This document shows positions 1 to 6,935 of a DNA stretch of 10,028 nt, in pieces. A program made the position numbers and the translations under genes. Position 1 is the first letter of the stretch. Each line of letters starts with the position of its first letter. Under the pieces are notes generated by a model. It was not told the origin of the DNA, did not search any database, and saw only the letters and a list, made by a program, of their open reading frames with translations. Origin of the DNA: JBGOUJ01 sp041477005 (GTDB taxonomy: Bacteria; Acidobacteriota; Terriglobia; Bryobacterales; JACQDG01); NCBI GenBank assembly GCA_041477005.1, contig JBGOUJ010000256.1, positions 1 to 10,028 on the forward strand, read 5' to 3'.

Positions 1-382
1 CACGCCCGGTGAGTTCCGGATGAAACCCGGTGCCGACTTCCAGCAGGCTGCCCACGCGGCCGCGCAGCCGCGCCATCCCTTTGGTGGGGCGGGTGATACG
101 CGAAATGATTTTCAGCAGGGTGCTCTTGCCGGCGCCGTTGCGCCCGATGATCCCAACCACCTCGCCGCGTTTGATCTCGAACGAGACATCGCGCAACGCC
201 CAGATGGTTTCGGTAGCCGCCGAGCGGCGGTTTCCGTTTTTTTGCACGAACGAACCCAATTTGCGGAAGGGCCGCAGCGCCGCCTCGCTCACCACGTCGC
301 GCAGGGCCCGGTACTGTTCCTGCCGGACGCCGATGCGGTATTCCTTGCCGAGCCCCTCGACGTGAATCGCGATGTCGTTCAT
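1..382 (-). CDS. wzt: Polysaccharide ABC transporter, ATP-binding protein (Wzt/TagH-like), 3' end outside window
   Basis: The first 127 residues are visible; the gene runs off the window at position 1. It begins MNDIAIHVEGLGKEYRIG, the usual opening of polysaccharide-exporting ATPases, followed by the family's insertion before the second strand (residues about 21-57). A clear Walker A, GRNGAGKST, is at residues 80-88, and a stretch typical of this subfamily, GSLLEVGTGFHPELTGR, is at 111-127 where the Q-loop region falls. The signature motif, Walker B and any C-terminal carbohydrate-binding domain lie outside, so it cannot be told whether this is a Wzt with a polymer-binding tail. It would power export of a lipid-linked polysaccharide with the permease at 1628-2503, from which it is separated by the SGNH gene. 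The ATG at 380-382 has no clear Shine-Dalgarno, and 108 bp separate it from the upstream gene. The family assignment is secure; the exact substrate is unknown. Confidence 0.93.
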   Translation of the reverse strand, partial: MNDIAIHVEGLGKEYRIGVRQEQYRALRDVVSEAALRPFRKLGSFVQKNGNRRSAATETIWALRDVSFEIKRGEVVGIIGRNGAGKSTLLKIISRITRPTKGMARLRGRVGSLLEVGTGFHPELTGR

Positions 383-490
383 AAAGAAGGAATTACTGCA
401 CGTCAGCGAGCGTACGTTCCATCCGGCAAAACTGCAGCGCGCCGGCGAGGAATGGAAACGGTCGGGCAGCAGCCCAGTGCACTGGGGCGG

Positions 491-1621
491 TCAGATGAGA
501 TCACTCAACTCCGTCGCCAGTGCTTCGCCGATGAGCCGGCATCCCCTTGGCGTAGGGTGAATGTGATCCATCAGCGTCTCAAGATTAGCCGGAATCTTCC
601 CACGAAGGTCTACAAACCTTGCGCGCTCGGCAGAAGCCACATCCCTCAGAATGGTGTCCGCGCTATCCATGGCCCTGAGCAGGGTCGCCTTTGGCAGAAA
701 CCACATTACTTGGCGATCCTCCTCCGCGGAGCTGCTATGACCAATCAGGGTCACTTCGTTCGCCAACACCACCTTGACGCCATTTGCCCTCGCCGTGACG
801 ACCATGTTCACCAAATTCCTGCGATACACTCGCTGGCCGTACGAGAGGTCTGGATCGGGTCCTGAAGCGGCAGGCATAGGCTCGCCGCCGGAGAACTGAC
901 TGGTAAGTTTCCTTCTTACGGCGCCCAGAAAGATGTAGCACTGCGAGCTGTGGAGCAGCCGGTCCCAAAGCGTGGGGGGGGGCATATCCCGTGCCAGAGA
1001 CGTCTGCGAGAAATCGTGGCCCGGCCTTACCTCGGCCCAGTATTTGACATCGTTCCAGACGTGATAGACGATAATGACATCGGGATCATAGTCGAGCAAT
1101 CGGGTCTGAAGGTTGATCAAAGACTGAAATGTGCAATACCCAGAGACGCCCGCGTTGATCACCTCGATCTTCCGGTTCGGGAACCGCTGGCGAAGTCGTC
1201 TCTCGAGTTCTTCGGGCCACGTCTGGCCGTCATTTACCATGAACCCCCACGTCGAGGAGCCGCCAAGACAAAATATTCGGAGGGCGCCGGGGTCCTTTAA
1301 AGGCGCAATTTCCCTGCCACGGAAGCCTTGCGAGTTGGACCGAAACCGCAACGAGGGGTGATCCAGTCGGGTCCCCGGAGTAAGAGCAAATCCAAGAAAC
1401 GGGTGGGGTCGATAGTACCTGAAATCTGTGTCGAAAGCACCAATATCTCTGCCGGTCGCCTGGAGGAAGATGCGAACGGTCGCCTCGCTGGCGAGAAGGC
1501 AAAGTAAGAGGACACAACCTGCAACGAGCCAACCACGGACTCTCGCGACGCGAATATGCTGATGCGTTGCGGCCTCCGCGCTGGCGCTGGACTCGCGCTG
1601 GGACGCTGCTCGGAGCTTCAT
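491..1621 (-). CDS. Membrane-anchored SGNH/GDSL-family hydrolase
   Basis: This is a 376-residue protein with one hydrophobic segment near the N terminus (about 30-47, WLVAGCVLLLCLLASEA). The rest is predicted to lie outside the inner membrane, as a signal-anchor protein. All four SGNH blocks can be seen: FCLGGSSTWGF at 117-127 (probable nucleophile S122), NAGVSGY at 156-162 (G158), YHVWNDV at 186-192 (N190), and MDHIHPTPRG at 351-360 (D352 and H355). Family members are esterases or acetyl-transfer/deacetylation enzymes. Between the two halves of a polysaccharide exporter, the likely job is adding or removing acyl groups on the polymer or its lipid carrier, which is inference. Its ATG is only 6 bp after the permease stop codon, with a weak ribosome site, so translational coupling is likely. 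The true substrate cannot be read from sequence; an AlgJ/AlgX-like acetyltransferase role is an alternative. Confidence 0.9.
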   Translation of the reverse strand: MKLRAASQRESSASAEAATHQHIRVARVRGWLVAGCVLLLCLLASEATVRIFLQATGRDIGAFDTDFRYYRPHPFLGFALTPGTRLDHPSLRFRSNSQGFRGREIAPLKDPGALRIFCLGGSSTWGFMVNDGQTWPEELERRLRQRFPNRKIEVINAGVSGYCTFQSLINLQTRLLDYDPDVIIVYHVWNDVKYWAEVRPGHDFSQTSLARDMPPPTLWDRLLHSSQCYIFLGAVRRKLTSQFSGGEPMPAASGPDPDLSYGQRVYRRNLVNMVVTARANGVKVVLANEVTLIGHSSSAEEDRQVMWFLPKATLLRAMDSADTILRDVASAERARFVDLRGKIPANLETLMDHIHPTPRGCRLIGEALATELSDLI

Positions 1622-1627
1622 TCTTAT

Positions 1628-2503
1628 CTACACCACGTCCGCGAACGTGCGCTCCATCCGGCGGAAGTAGAACGCGCCGGCGATCAGAATGGCCAGGGCC
1701 GCAAGCGATGAGACAGCGATCATCGCTTCGGGCCCGCCCCGCGTACCGAGTAGCGCCCAGCGAAACCCCTCCACCACCCCGACCATAGGGTTCAACGCGT
1801 AAAACATGCGCCAGGAACGGCCCAGCAGGCTGCTGGGGTAGGCGATCGGCGTGGCGAACATCCAGAACTGAATCAGGAACGGCGCCACGTAGCGCACGTC
1901 GCGAAACTGCACGTTCAGCGCTGAGAGCCAAAGCCCGACGCCCAGGGCCGTCACCCACGCCAGCACCAGGAACAGCGGCAGCCACAGCACGTGCACCGTC
2001 GGGACGATCCCGAAGTACAGCACCATGCCAACCAGCACCGCAAACGCCAGTGCAAAATCCACCAGGCCGGAGAGCACTGCCGCTACCTGAATCGCCAGGC
2101 GCGGGAAGTACACTTTCTTGATCAGGTTGGCGCTGCTCACCAGGCTGTCGGAAGACTGGCTCAGGCCGTTCGCGAAAAAACCCCACGGCACCAGGGCGGC
2201 GAACGCAAACACCGGGTAAGGAACGCCGTCGGAAGGCACCTTCGCCAGCCGGCCGAAAAACAGGCTGAACACCAGCATGGTCAGGACCGGCTGCAGGATC
2301 GCCCACGCGCCGCCCAGAACGGTCTGCTTGTAGCGGACCTTGATGTCCCGCCAGACCAGGAAGTAAAGCAGCTCCCGGTATTCCCACAGCTCTCCCAGCT
2401 TGAGCGACGCCCAGCCCCGGGACGGCTCGATGCGCAAAACGGGCTGCGCCGGATGCCGGGCCTCGGCATCCATCCGCACCGCAATCTCGTTGGCAGCGCT
2501 CAT
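1628..2503 (-). CDS. wzm: Polysaccharide ABC transporter permease (Wzm/TagG-like, ABC-2 family)
   Basis: A 291-residue inner-membrane permease of normal length for the family. The cytoplasmic start carries the conserved GELWEYRELLYFLVWRDIKV stretch (37-56), followed by about six hydrophobic segments (near 64-85, 98-112, 138-163, 170-193, 206-222, 258-280). Family landmarks are SANLIKKVYFPR (124-135), ALNVQFRDVRY (195-205), the NPMVGVVEGFRW motif (238-249) and the final RRMERTFADVV (281-291). It would form the membrane channel for a lipid-linked polysaccharide, driven by the ATPase at 1-382. The ATG at 2501-2503 has no good Shine-Dalgarno; a second ATG ten codons in is no better, and the longer start matches family N termini. 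A 399 bp non-coding gap separates it from the upstream wzc-like gene, so it could have its own promoter, though none is convincing. Confidence 0.95.
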   Translation of the reverse strand: MSAANEIAVRMDAEARHPAQPVLRIEPSRGWASLKLGELWEYRELLYFLVWRDIKVRYKQTVLGGAWAILQPVLTMLVFSLFFGRLAKVPSDGVPYPVFAFAALVPWGFFANGLSQSSDSLVSSANLIKKVYFPRLAIQVAAVLSGLVDFALAFAVLVGMVLYFGIVPTVHVLWLPLFLVLAWVTALGVGLWLSALNVQFRDVRYVAPFLIQFWMFATPIAYPSSLLGRSWRMFYALNPMVGVVEGFRWALLGTRGGPEAMIAVSSLAALAILIAGAFYFRRMERTFADVV

Positions 2504-2902
2504 CGTTGTAGGAACTCGCTCGCCCCGGTCACGGCCCAGTGAAACTCTTTTCTGCCGCCGGCTCAGCCACTTAGCTCTCGCCCCCGACCGCGGGTCCCAC
2601 CCCTGGCCTTATGCTGGAGGTAATGGAGATTCTCTATGGCTTGTCTTGGGTATTTCTCAAAAGGCAAAAACGAACTCAGAGCGGCCCGCACTCACGGGGC
2701 GCACGACAGGCTGGGCGTTCGCTGGACCGGTCCGGTGATGAATGGGGAGTCCAGCCCCGCCCAAGCCCTTCGAACCGTTGACGCGGCGGTCCGTTTGGCT
2801 CCCAAGCACCAGCTTGCCGAGCGAGAGGGGCGCTTCGGGGAACGCATGGAAGTCGATCCGGTTCTTCAGTCTCACTCCAAAAAGTTTTGAGGGCTCGACG
2901 GG
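2504..2902. other. 399 bp gap inside the operon, no supported gene
   Basis: No open frame here looks like a real protein. A plus-strand frame from ATG 2623 (52 codons) has GGAGG only 2 nt before it and an Arg/Pro/Gly-rich product, so it is not called. On the minus strand there is a weak promoter-like pair upstream of the permease: TTGAGA near 2654-2659, then 18 bp, then TAGAGA near 2630-2635; the -10 is poor. No hairpin plus U-tract was found after the wzc-like stop, so read-through is likely. A gap this long between co-directional export genes is unusual and may mark a lost gene or a regulatory leader. Confidence 0.5.
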
Positions 2903-5305
2903 CTACGACCGCTCGCCTTTGCCGTAATAGCTGGTGTAGTAGCTGTCGTAATACCCATTGGCCGACGTCGTGGGGCTCCAATTATTAAGGATGGTGCCTA
3001 GCATGGGCGTGCCATCCTCGGCAAAACGTTGCGAGGCGGCCAGCGCGGAGTCGCGCGTGGTACGGCTGGCGCGCACCACCAAAATCACCGCGTCCGCCAA
3101 CCGCCCCAGCACGCGGGCGTCGGAAATCTGCAGCATCGGCGGCGTGTCGATCAGCACGGTGTCGAACTCCCGCCGGAAGCGGCGGAGCAATTCCGGCACC
3201 CGCGCCGAATACAGCAGGTTTGAGATGCTGGCCGTGCCGGGGCCGCTGGGCAGCAGAAACAGTCCGGGAATCTCCGTCTCTCGCACCAGCGCCTCGCGGG
3301 GACGTTCCTCGATCGAGCTCCTCTCGCGCAGCAAATCGCTCAGCCCCCAGCTATTTGGCACGTTGAAGACGTCGTGCAGCCGGGGCTTGCGCATGTCGGC
3401 ATCGATCAGCAGGACGTTGCGATTGATTTCGGCCAAAGCGATGCCGAGATTGCTGACCACGGTCGTCTTTCCTTCCGCCGGGCTGGGGCTGGTCAGCACG
3501 ATCACGCGGGGATGGCCGCCGTTCTGGCCGGAGAACAGAATGGATGCCAGCACCGCCCGAAACGACTCGGCCACCAGGGAAGGCTTGTGCTGCCAGGTCA
3601 CGAGCTCGACCCGATCGGCTGCTCCTTCACGGGGTGGAGACGTCTCGTTCGCCGCCTCGCTGGCCCCGCCGTTCGTCTTCGATGGATCCCGCAGCGCCAG
3701 CGCCAGCGTCTGATTCTTACGCGTGATCACCAGTTGCCGCCGCCCGCCGTAGGAGCGCTTCGCGCCATCCGAGCGGGTCGAGGGAATCACCCCTAGTTCC
3801 GGCATCTTCAAATAGAAGGCGGCGTCGCCCGGCGAACGGAAACTGCGATCGGAGCGCTCTCGCAGCAGAACAAACACCATGCCCAAAAAGAACCCGGCCA
3901 GCACGCCCAGAGCTGTGTTCAGAACCAGGTTGGGCTTATAGGGATGCCGCGGCGGCTTGGCCGGGTCCACCACCCGCACGTTACTGGCCCGCATGGCGGA
4001 GGCGATGCCCGCTTCCTTCACCTTCTGCAGCAGCACTTCATAAAGCTGGCGATTGGTATCCACCTCCCGCTTCAGGATGTTGTAGTGAATCATCTTGGCG
4101 GCCTGATCGGAAACAATCTTGGCTTGGTTGGCGTAGTCGATCGCCAGGAGCCTTTCCCGCCGCTGCGCCGATTCGTACTCTTTCTGGATGCGCGTGAGAA
4201 TATTGACCCGCTCCTTCTTCAGCGACGATTCGAGTTCCGGGATCTGCGCTTCCACCCGCTTGACCTTGGGATGAGCCGGGGTGAGCGACGACCGGAGGTC
4301 GGCCGACTGGCGTCGCAGCTCGCTGAGCTTGGTCTCGTAGCTGCGCAGCGATTCGCTGTCCAGCACTTCCGCCAGCGCCTCGGCCGGGCTGGATTGGGCC
4401 ATTTCGTATTGCGATTGCTTGGAAATGCGGTCCGACTGGGCTTTGGAAAGCTCCTGTTGCAATTGCTTGAGCTTCTCCTCCACGACATTTTCCTTGTCCT
4501 TTTCGCCGGTAAACACCAGCCCGGAGGCCTGAGCATAGGCCTGCAACTGGTCCTCCGATTTCTCCAGCTTGATCTTCAGATCCTGCATCTGGCGGCCGAG
4601 CCATTCCCCGGTATGCTGGGTGGCATTCCACCGCGCCTCCAGGTTCTGGTCGATGAACTCCTGAGCCAGGGTATTGGCGAAGTCCGCCGCCAACTGCGGG
4701 TCCGTGGAGTCAAAGAAAACATCCACGATGCGGTTCTGTCCCGAAGTGCGGACCTTGAGGTCTCCCCCGGCCGTTGCCAAGGACTGTTCCCGCAACGAAG
4801 CCGGGCTCGGCGGGGGCAGCCCAAGAACTTTTCGCCACTCGGACCATCGGTCCGGCGCGGCGGCAATCTCCGGCCGTTGCTCCATTTTCAGCTTGGCTGC
4901 CACCCGCTCGATTAGCGCGGGGCTTTGCAGGATTCTTACTTGGGTCTGAATGTCATACTGCGGGTCCGCATAGTTGTTAGTCGGATTGACATTCGCCATG
5001 TTCAGGAAATTTTCGTTACTCCTCTGAATTTCCAAAGAGATGCTGGCCTGGTAGACCGGGGTCTGTGGCACGCCGAACAGCAGCCCTCCCACAGCGCCCA
5101 GGAAGGTGATCAGCAGAATGGCGCCTTTGTGGCGGCGCACGACTTGCCAGTATTCCAGGAAGCTACTGGACTCGGACTCGCCGTTGAAGTCGGCTTCGGG
5201 CAGGTCCAACAGGTGGGCGGGCAAGCCCGGCCGGCGCCCGGGGGTGTATTCCGCAGGCAAGTGCTGATGGGGGTCGTCGGTGGGGGTTGCGTGAGAATTG
5301 TCCAT
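2903..5305 (-). CDS. wzc: Wzc-like polysaccharide co-polymerase with C-terminal BY-kinase (tyrosine autokinase)
   Basis: An 800-residue fused protein, the full length expected of a Gram-negative autokinase. Domain order: cytoplasmic N tail (1-50); first membrane helix (about 60-79); periplasmic Wzz domain beginning with ASISLEIQRSNENF (87-100) and a long coiled coil (about 236-435); the proline-rich PAKPPRHPYKPN (448-459); second membrane helix (about 460-481); then the kinase. The kinase has Walker A SPSPAEGKTT (606-615, K613), Walker A' VLLIDADMRKP (631-641) and Walker B FDTVLIDTPP (714-723). It ends in a tyrosine cluster, YYDSYYTSYYGKGERS (785-800), six tyrosines that would be autophosphorylated. 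Cycling of this phosphorylation is known to control polymer length and export through Wza-type channels. The ATG at 5303-5305 is the first possible start, because an in-frame TAA lies 21 nt upstream; it lacks a Shine-Dalgarno, and the upstream leader is tandem repeats. Confidence 0.97.
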   Translation of the reverse strand: MDNSHATPTDDPHQHLPAEYTPGRRPGLPAHLLDLPEADFNGESESSSFLEYWQVVRRHKGAILLITFLGAVGGLLFGVPQTPVYQASISLEIQRSNENFLNMANVNPTNNYADPQYDIQTQVRILQSPALIERVAAKLKMEQRPEIAAAPDRWSEWRKVLGLPPPSPASLREQSLATAGGDLKVRTSGQNRIVDVFFDSTDPQLAADFANTLAQEFIDQNLEARWNATQHTGEWLGRQMQDLKIKLEKSEDQLQAYAQASGLVFTGEKDKENVVEEKLKQLQQELSKAQSDRISKQSQYEMAQSSPAEALAEVLDSESLRSYETKLSELRRQSADLRSSLTPAHPKVKRVEAQIPELESSLKKERVNILTRIQKEYESAQRRERLLAIDYANQAKIVSDQAAKMIHYNILKREVDTNRQLYEVLLQKVKEAGIASAMRASNVRVVDPAKPPRHPYKPNLVLNTALGVLAGFFLGMVFVLLRERSDRSFRSPGDAAFYLKMPELGVIPSTRSDGAKRSYGGRRQLVITRKNQTLALALRDPSKTNGGASEAANETSPPREGAADRVELVTWQHKPSLVAESFRAVLASILFSGQNGGHPRVIVLTSPSPAEGKTTVVSNLGIALAEINRNVLLIDADMRKPRLHDVFNVPNSWGLSDLLRERSSIEERPREALVRETEIPGLFLLPSGPGTASISNLLYSARVPELLRRFRREFDTVLIDTPPMLQISDARVLGRLADAVILVVRASRTTRDSALAASQRFAEDGTPMLGTILNNWSPTTSANGYYDSYYTSYYGKGERS

Positions 5306-5466
5306 AGGAATCGTACGGCAGACTTAAAGGAATCGTAGAGCAGCAGGCCTAAGGAACGGCCTCAGGAAATCGTACAGCAGGCCTCAGGAATCGTACAGCA
5401 GGCCTAGGAACTGTAGAGTGGGCTTAGGAATCGTAGAGCAAGGCCTAGGAATCGTAGAGCAGGTCT
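5306..5466 (-). repeat. Tandem ~21 bp repeat array directly upstream of the wzc-like start codon
   Basis: Eight head-to-tail units fill 161 bp. Read on the minus strand, the typical unit is AGGCCTGCTCTACGATTCCT. Unit boundaries in window coordinates are 5306-5327, 5328-5351, 5352-5363 (a 12 bp truncated copy), 5364-5385, 5386-5405, 5406-5425, 5426-5446 and 5447-5466. The constant parts are AGGAATCGTA(G/C)AGCA (plus strand) and the StuI-type AGGCCT palindrome; variation is mainly 1-4 bp indels and G/C swaps. The last unit read by polymerase ends exactly at the wzc ATG. Most units are 20-22 bp, about two helical turns, so a repeated binding site would face one side of the helix. It lies in the inter-gene leader, so it could act as DNA or RNA. 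Confidence 0.9.
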
Positions 5467-5547
5467 AGCAGCCAGTGGCGAATCTCGCGAAACCTTCCCT
5501 TCACGCGACGGTGCCCTGGTGCAGTCCTTTCCTTTCAACAACTTAGA

Positions 5548-5563
5548 GCTGCAAATTTGCAGC
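5548..5563. promoter_or_regulatory. 16 bp perfect palindrome between wza-like and wzc-like genes
   Basis: GCTGCAAATTTGCAGC is its own reverse complement and has an AT-rich centre, the shape of a dimer-binding operator. It sits 43 bp after the wza-like stop codon and about 80 bp before the tandem repeats. No U-tract follows on either strand, so a rho-independent terminator is unlikely, although the RNA could fold into a short hairpin. What binds it is unknown; the ribbon-helix-helix protein of this operon is one candidate (inference). Confidence 0.45.
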
Positions 5564-5606
5564 AAGGTCTGGTGTGGGGTTCACGGTGCCCTTTCGCCAC
5601 CGGCTG

Positions 5607-6584
5607 TTAGCGGCGATAGATGGCCACGCCGGTTCCGATGTTGGCTCCCATGCCAAGCGCCACCTCCAGAGTGCGAAACGCCGCCGACTTGCGAGCGCTG
5701 CTCGGGATGAACAGGATATCGTCAGGCCGCAGGGGGGTGTCGGCCGCCTTTCCCGCAAAAATTGCTTTGAGGTCGATCGGGATCTCGGTTCGCGTTGCCG
5801 CGCCGTTGGTCGCCCGCAGCACCTTGGAGTTCTTCGGGGCCGCGGTGCGATTGAGCCCGCCGGCCAGCGAAAGGGCCTGTAACACCGTGACGGATTCGCG
5901 CTCGTTGAGGACAAAGCCTCCCGAACGGGACACGTCTCCGATCACATAGACCATCTCGGCTCGCGGGATCGTGATTACGTCGTAAGGGCGTATCAAGATA
6001 TTCTGCTCGGGGTTCGTGGCATCCAAGACGGCTTTGAGGTTGACCTGGGCCACGCTGAATTGACCGCTCGGATCATCGGTGGCTCTGGGCAGTGGGATGC
6101 GCCCCCACTCCAGCCGCCGCGTGATGTTGATGCTGTTGCCGGCGTCGGCGCGGATGCCGCCGGCCATGGCCAGCATCTCGATCAGCGTCCTGCGGCCTTG
6201 CAGTTGGTGAATGCCGGGAGTATTGACCTCCCCAATCACCGACACGGGCTGGCTCCGGAACTCGACGATGTTCAGCGAGACCTGGGGTTCCTGAATGTAA
6301 GTCTTCAATCGGGACACCAGCTCCGACTCAAACTGCTCGACCGTCAGGCCGGCGGCCTGCACCCGCCCCACCAACGGCAGATTGATGTAGCCGCTGGCGC
6401 CTATCCGAAAAGGCGCCCCCGACATTTCTTCGACGTCCGAGGCGCGAATGGCTACCTGGTCATCCACTCCCAGGACATAAGTGGAACGCAGCGCTTCAGC
6501 CGGTTGCTTTTCCGGCTGCTGAGCTGCCAAAACGCTGGCTAGCAGGATTGCCAGCGAGCCGAGTTTCAGTAGACTGATCCGCAT
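5607..6584 (-). CDS. wza: Wza-like polysaccharide export protein (OPX family, Poly_export plus two SLBB domains)
   Basis: A 325-residue exported protein. It has a signal peptide (MRISLLKLGSLAILLASVLAA, cut after about residue 20-21), a Poly_export domain (about 34-108, with YVLGVDDQVAIRASD at 36-50 and INLPLVGRV at 67-75), a first SLBB domain (about 113-206, VSVIGEVNTPGIHQL) and a second SLBB domain (about 212-294, VYVIGDVSRSGGFVL). A short C-terminal hydrophobic or amphipathic stretch (303-322) could insert in the outer membrane as in Wza. Wza itself is a lipoprotein; here there is no lipobox cysteine, so anchoring must differ. It would form the outer-membrane/periplasmic conduit for the polymer, partnered by the Wzc-like protein encoded next. 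Its ATG lies inside the end of the upstream small gene (89 nt overlap), suggesting coupled translation. Confidence 0.95.
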   Translation of the reverse strand: MRISLLKLGSLAILLASVLAAQQPEKQPAEALRSTYVLGVDDQVAIRASDVEEMSGAPFRIGASGYINLPLVGRVQAAGLTVEQFESELVSRLKTYIQEPQVSLNIVEFRSQPVSVIGEVNTPGIHQLQGRRTLIEMLAMAGGIRADAGNSINITRRLEWGRIPLPRATDDPSGQFSVAQVNLKAVLDATNPEQNILIRPYDVITIPRAEMVYVIGDVSRSGGFVLNERESVTVLQALSLAGGLNRTAAPKNSKVLRATNGAATRTEIPIDLKAIFAGKAADTPLRPDDILFIPSSARKSAAFRTLEVALGMGANIGTGVAIYRR

Positions 6585-6885
6585 AATCTTTTGCCGTCTT
6601 TAATCCTTTCCACGTGTCGCTGCCGGCCGAAGGTTCTGCCAGCAACTGCGCCAGCCGCTTCATCTCGCGATCCAGTTCCTCCACCCTTCCACGGAGCTCT
6701 TGAACGGCCGATCCGAACTGCTCCGCAGATCCATTGCCGTTGCCGACGAAATGACAGACCGCCGATCGGGCGAAGTCGGACACGCTGCGCGCCCCGGTCT
6801 TCATGCACAGCTCCTTGAGGTCTTGGTACTCTTCCTCGGACAAGCGAAAGTTCACCATCCGAGTCCTCCGCTTAAGTACGACCAT
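6496..6885 (-). CDS. Small ribbon-helix-helix-like protein with C-terminal coiled coil
   Basis: 129 residues from the first ATG, or 120 from the second (residue 10). The stretch RMVNFRLSEEEYQDLKEL, followed by RSVSDFARSAVCHFV (33-47), has the strand-helix-helix pattern of Arc/CopG/MetJ-type DNA-binding proteins. It is followed by a charged heptad-like helix (about 57-83, QELRGRVEELDREMKRLAQL). Residues 102-129 are read from the same DNA as the wza-like signal peptide in another frame, are low in complexity, and are probably not a folded part. Such a dimeric protein could be a local repressor or an accessory factor of the polysaccharide operon (inference). It is co-transcribed between the antiterminator (50 bp upstream) and wza. 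The fold call rests on pattern only; no enzyme motif is present. Confidence 0.75.
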   Translation of the reverse strand: MVVLKRRTRMVNFRLSEEEYQDLKELCMKTGARSVSDFARSAVCHFVGNGNGSAEQFGSAVQELRGRVEELDREMKRLAQLLAEPSAGSDTWKGLKTAKDYADQSTETRLAGNPASQRFGSSAAGKATG

Positions 6886-6899
6886 ATCGGTGACTCCTT
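6865..6899 (-). promoter_or_regulatory. Two competing ribosome binding sites for the ribbon-helix-helix gene
   Basis: On the minus strand AAGGAG (6894-6899) lies 8 nt before the ATG at 6883-6885. A second site, GGAGG (6865-6869), lies 6 nt before the in-frame ATG at 6856-6858. Both are good, so the start cannot be settled from sequence. The second start gives a protein beginning MVNFRLSEEE, the more usual opening for this fold. Confidence 0.6.
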
Positions 6900-6935
6900 G
6901 TCGATTCTCTGTAGGGGGAGGGTTATCCAGGGGGG

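Noticed and set aside
20..865. 281-codon plus-strand open frame across the wzt and SGNH genes
   Set aside because: It is antisense to two clearly recognised genes, has a composition unlike a protein family and no ribosome site; it is a high-GC shadow frame.
1230..2387. 385-codon minus-strand frame overlapping wzm
   Set aside because: It is a shifted frame of the permease and SGNH genes, rich in Arg/Gly/Ala, and the overlapping frame has unmistakable ABC-2 motifs.
2867..2902. Terminator after the wzc-like gene (CTCCAAAAAGTTTTGAG)
   Set aside because: The stem is imperfect and AT-only in its centre, and there is no U-tract after a GC-rich hairpin.
5306..5466. CRISPR array
   Set aside because: Units are contiguous without unique spacers of constant length, and no cas genes are nearby; this is a simple tandem repeat.
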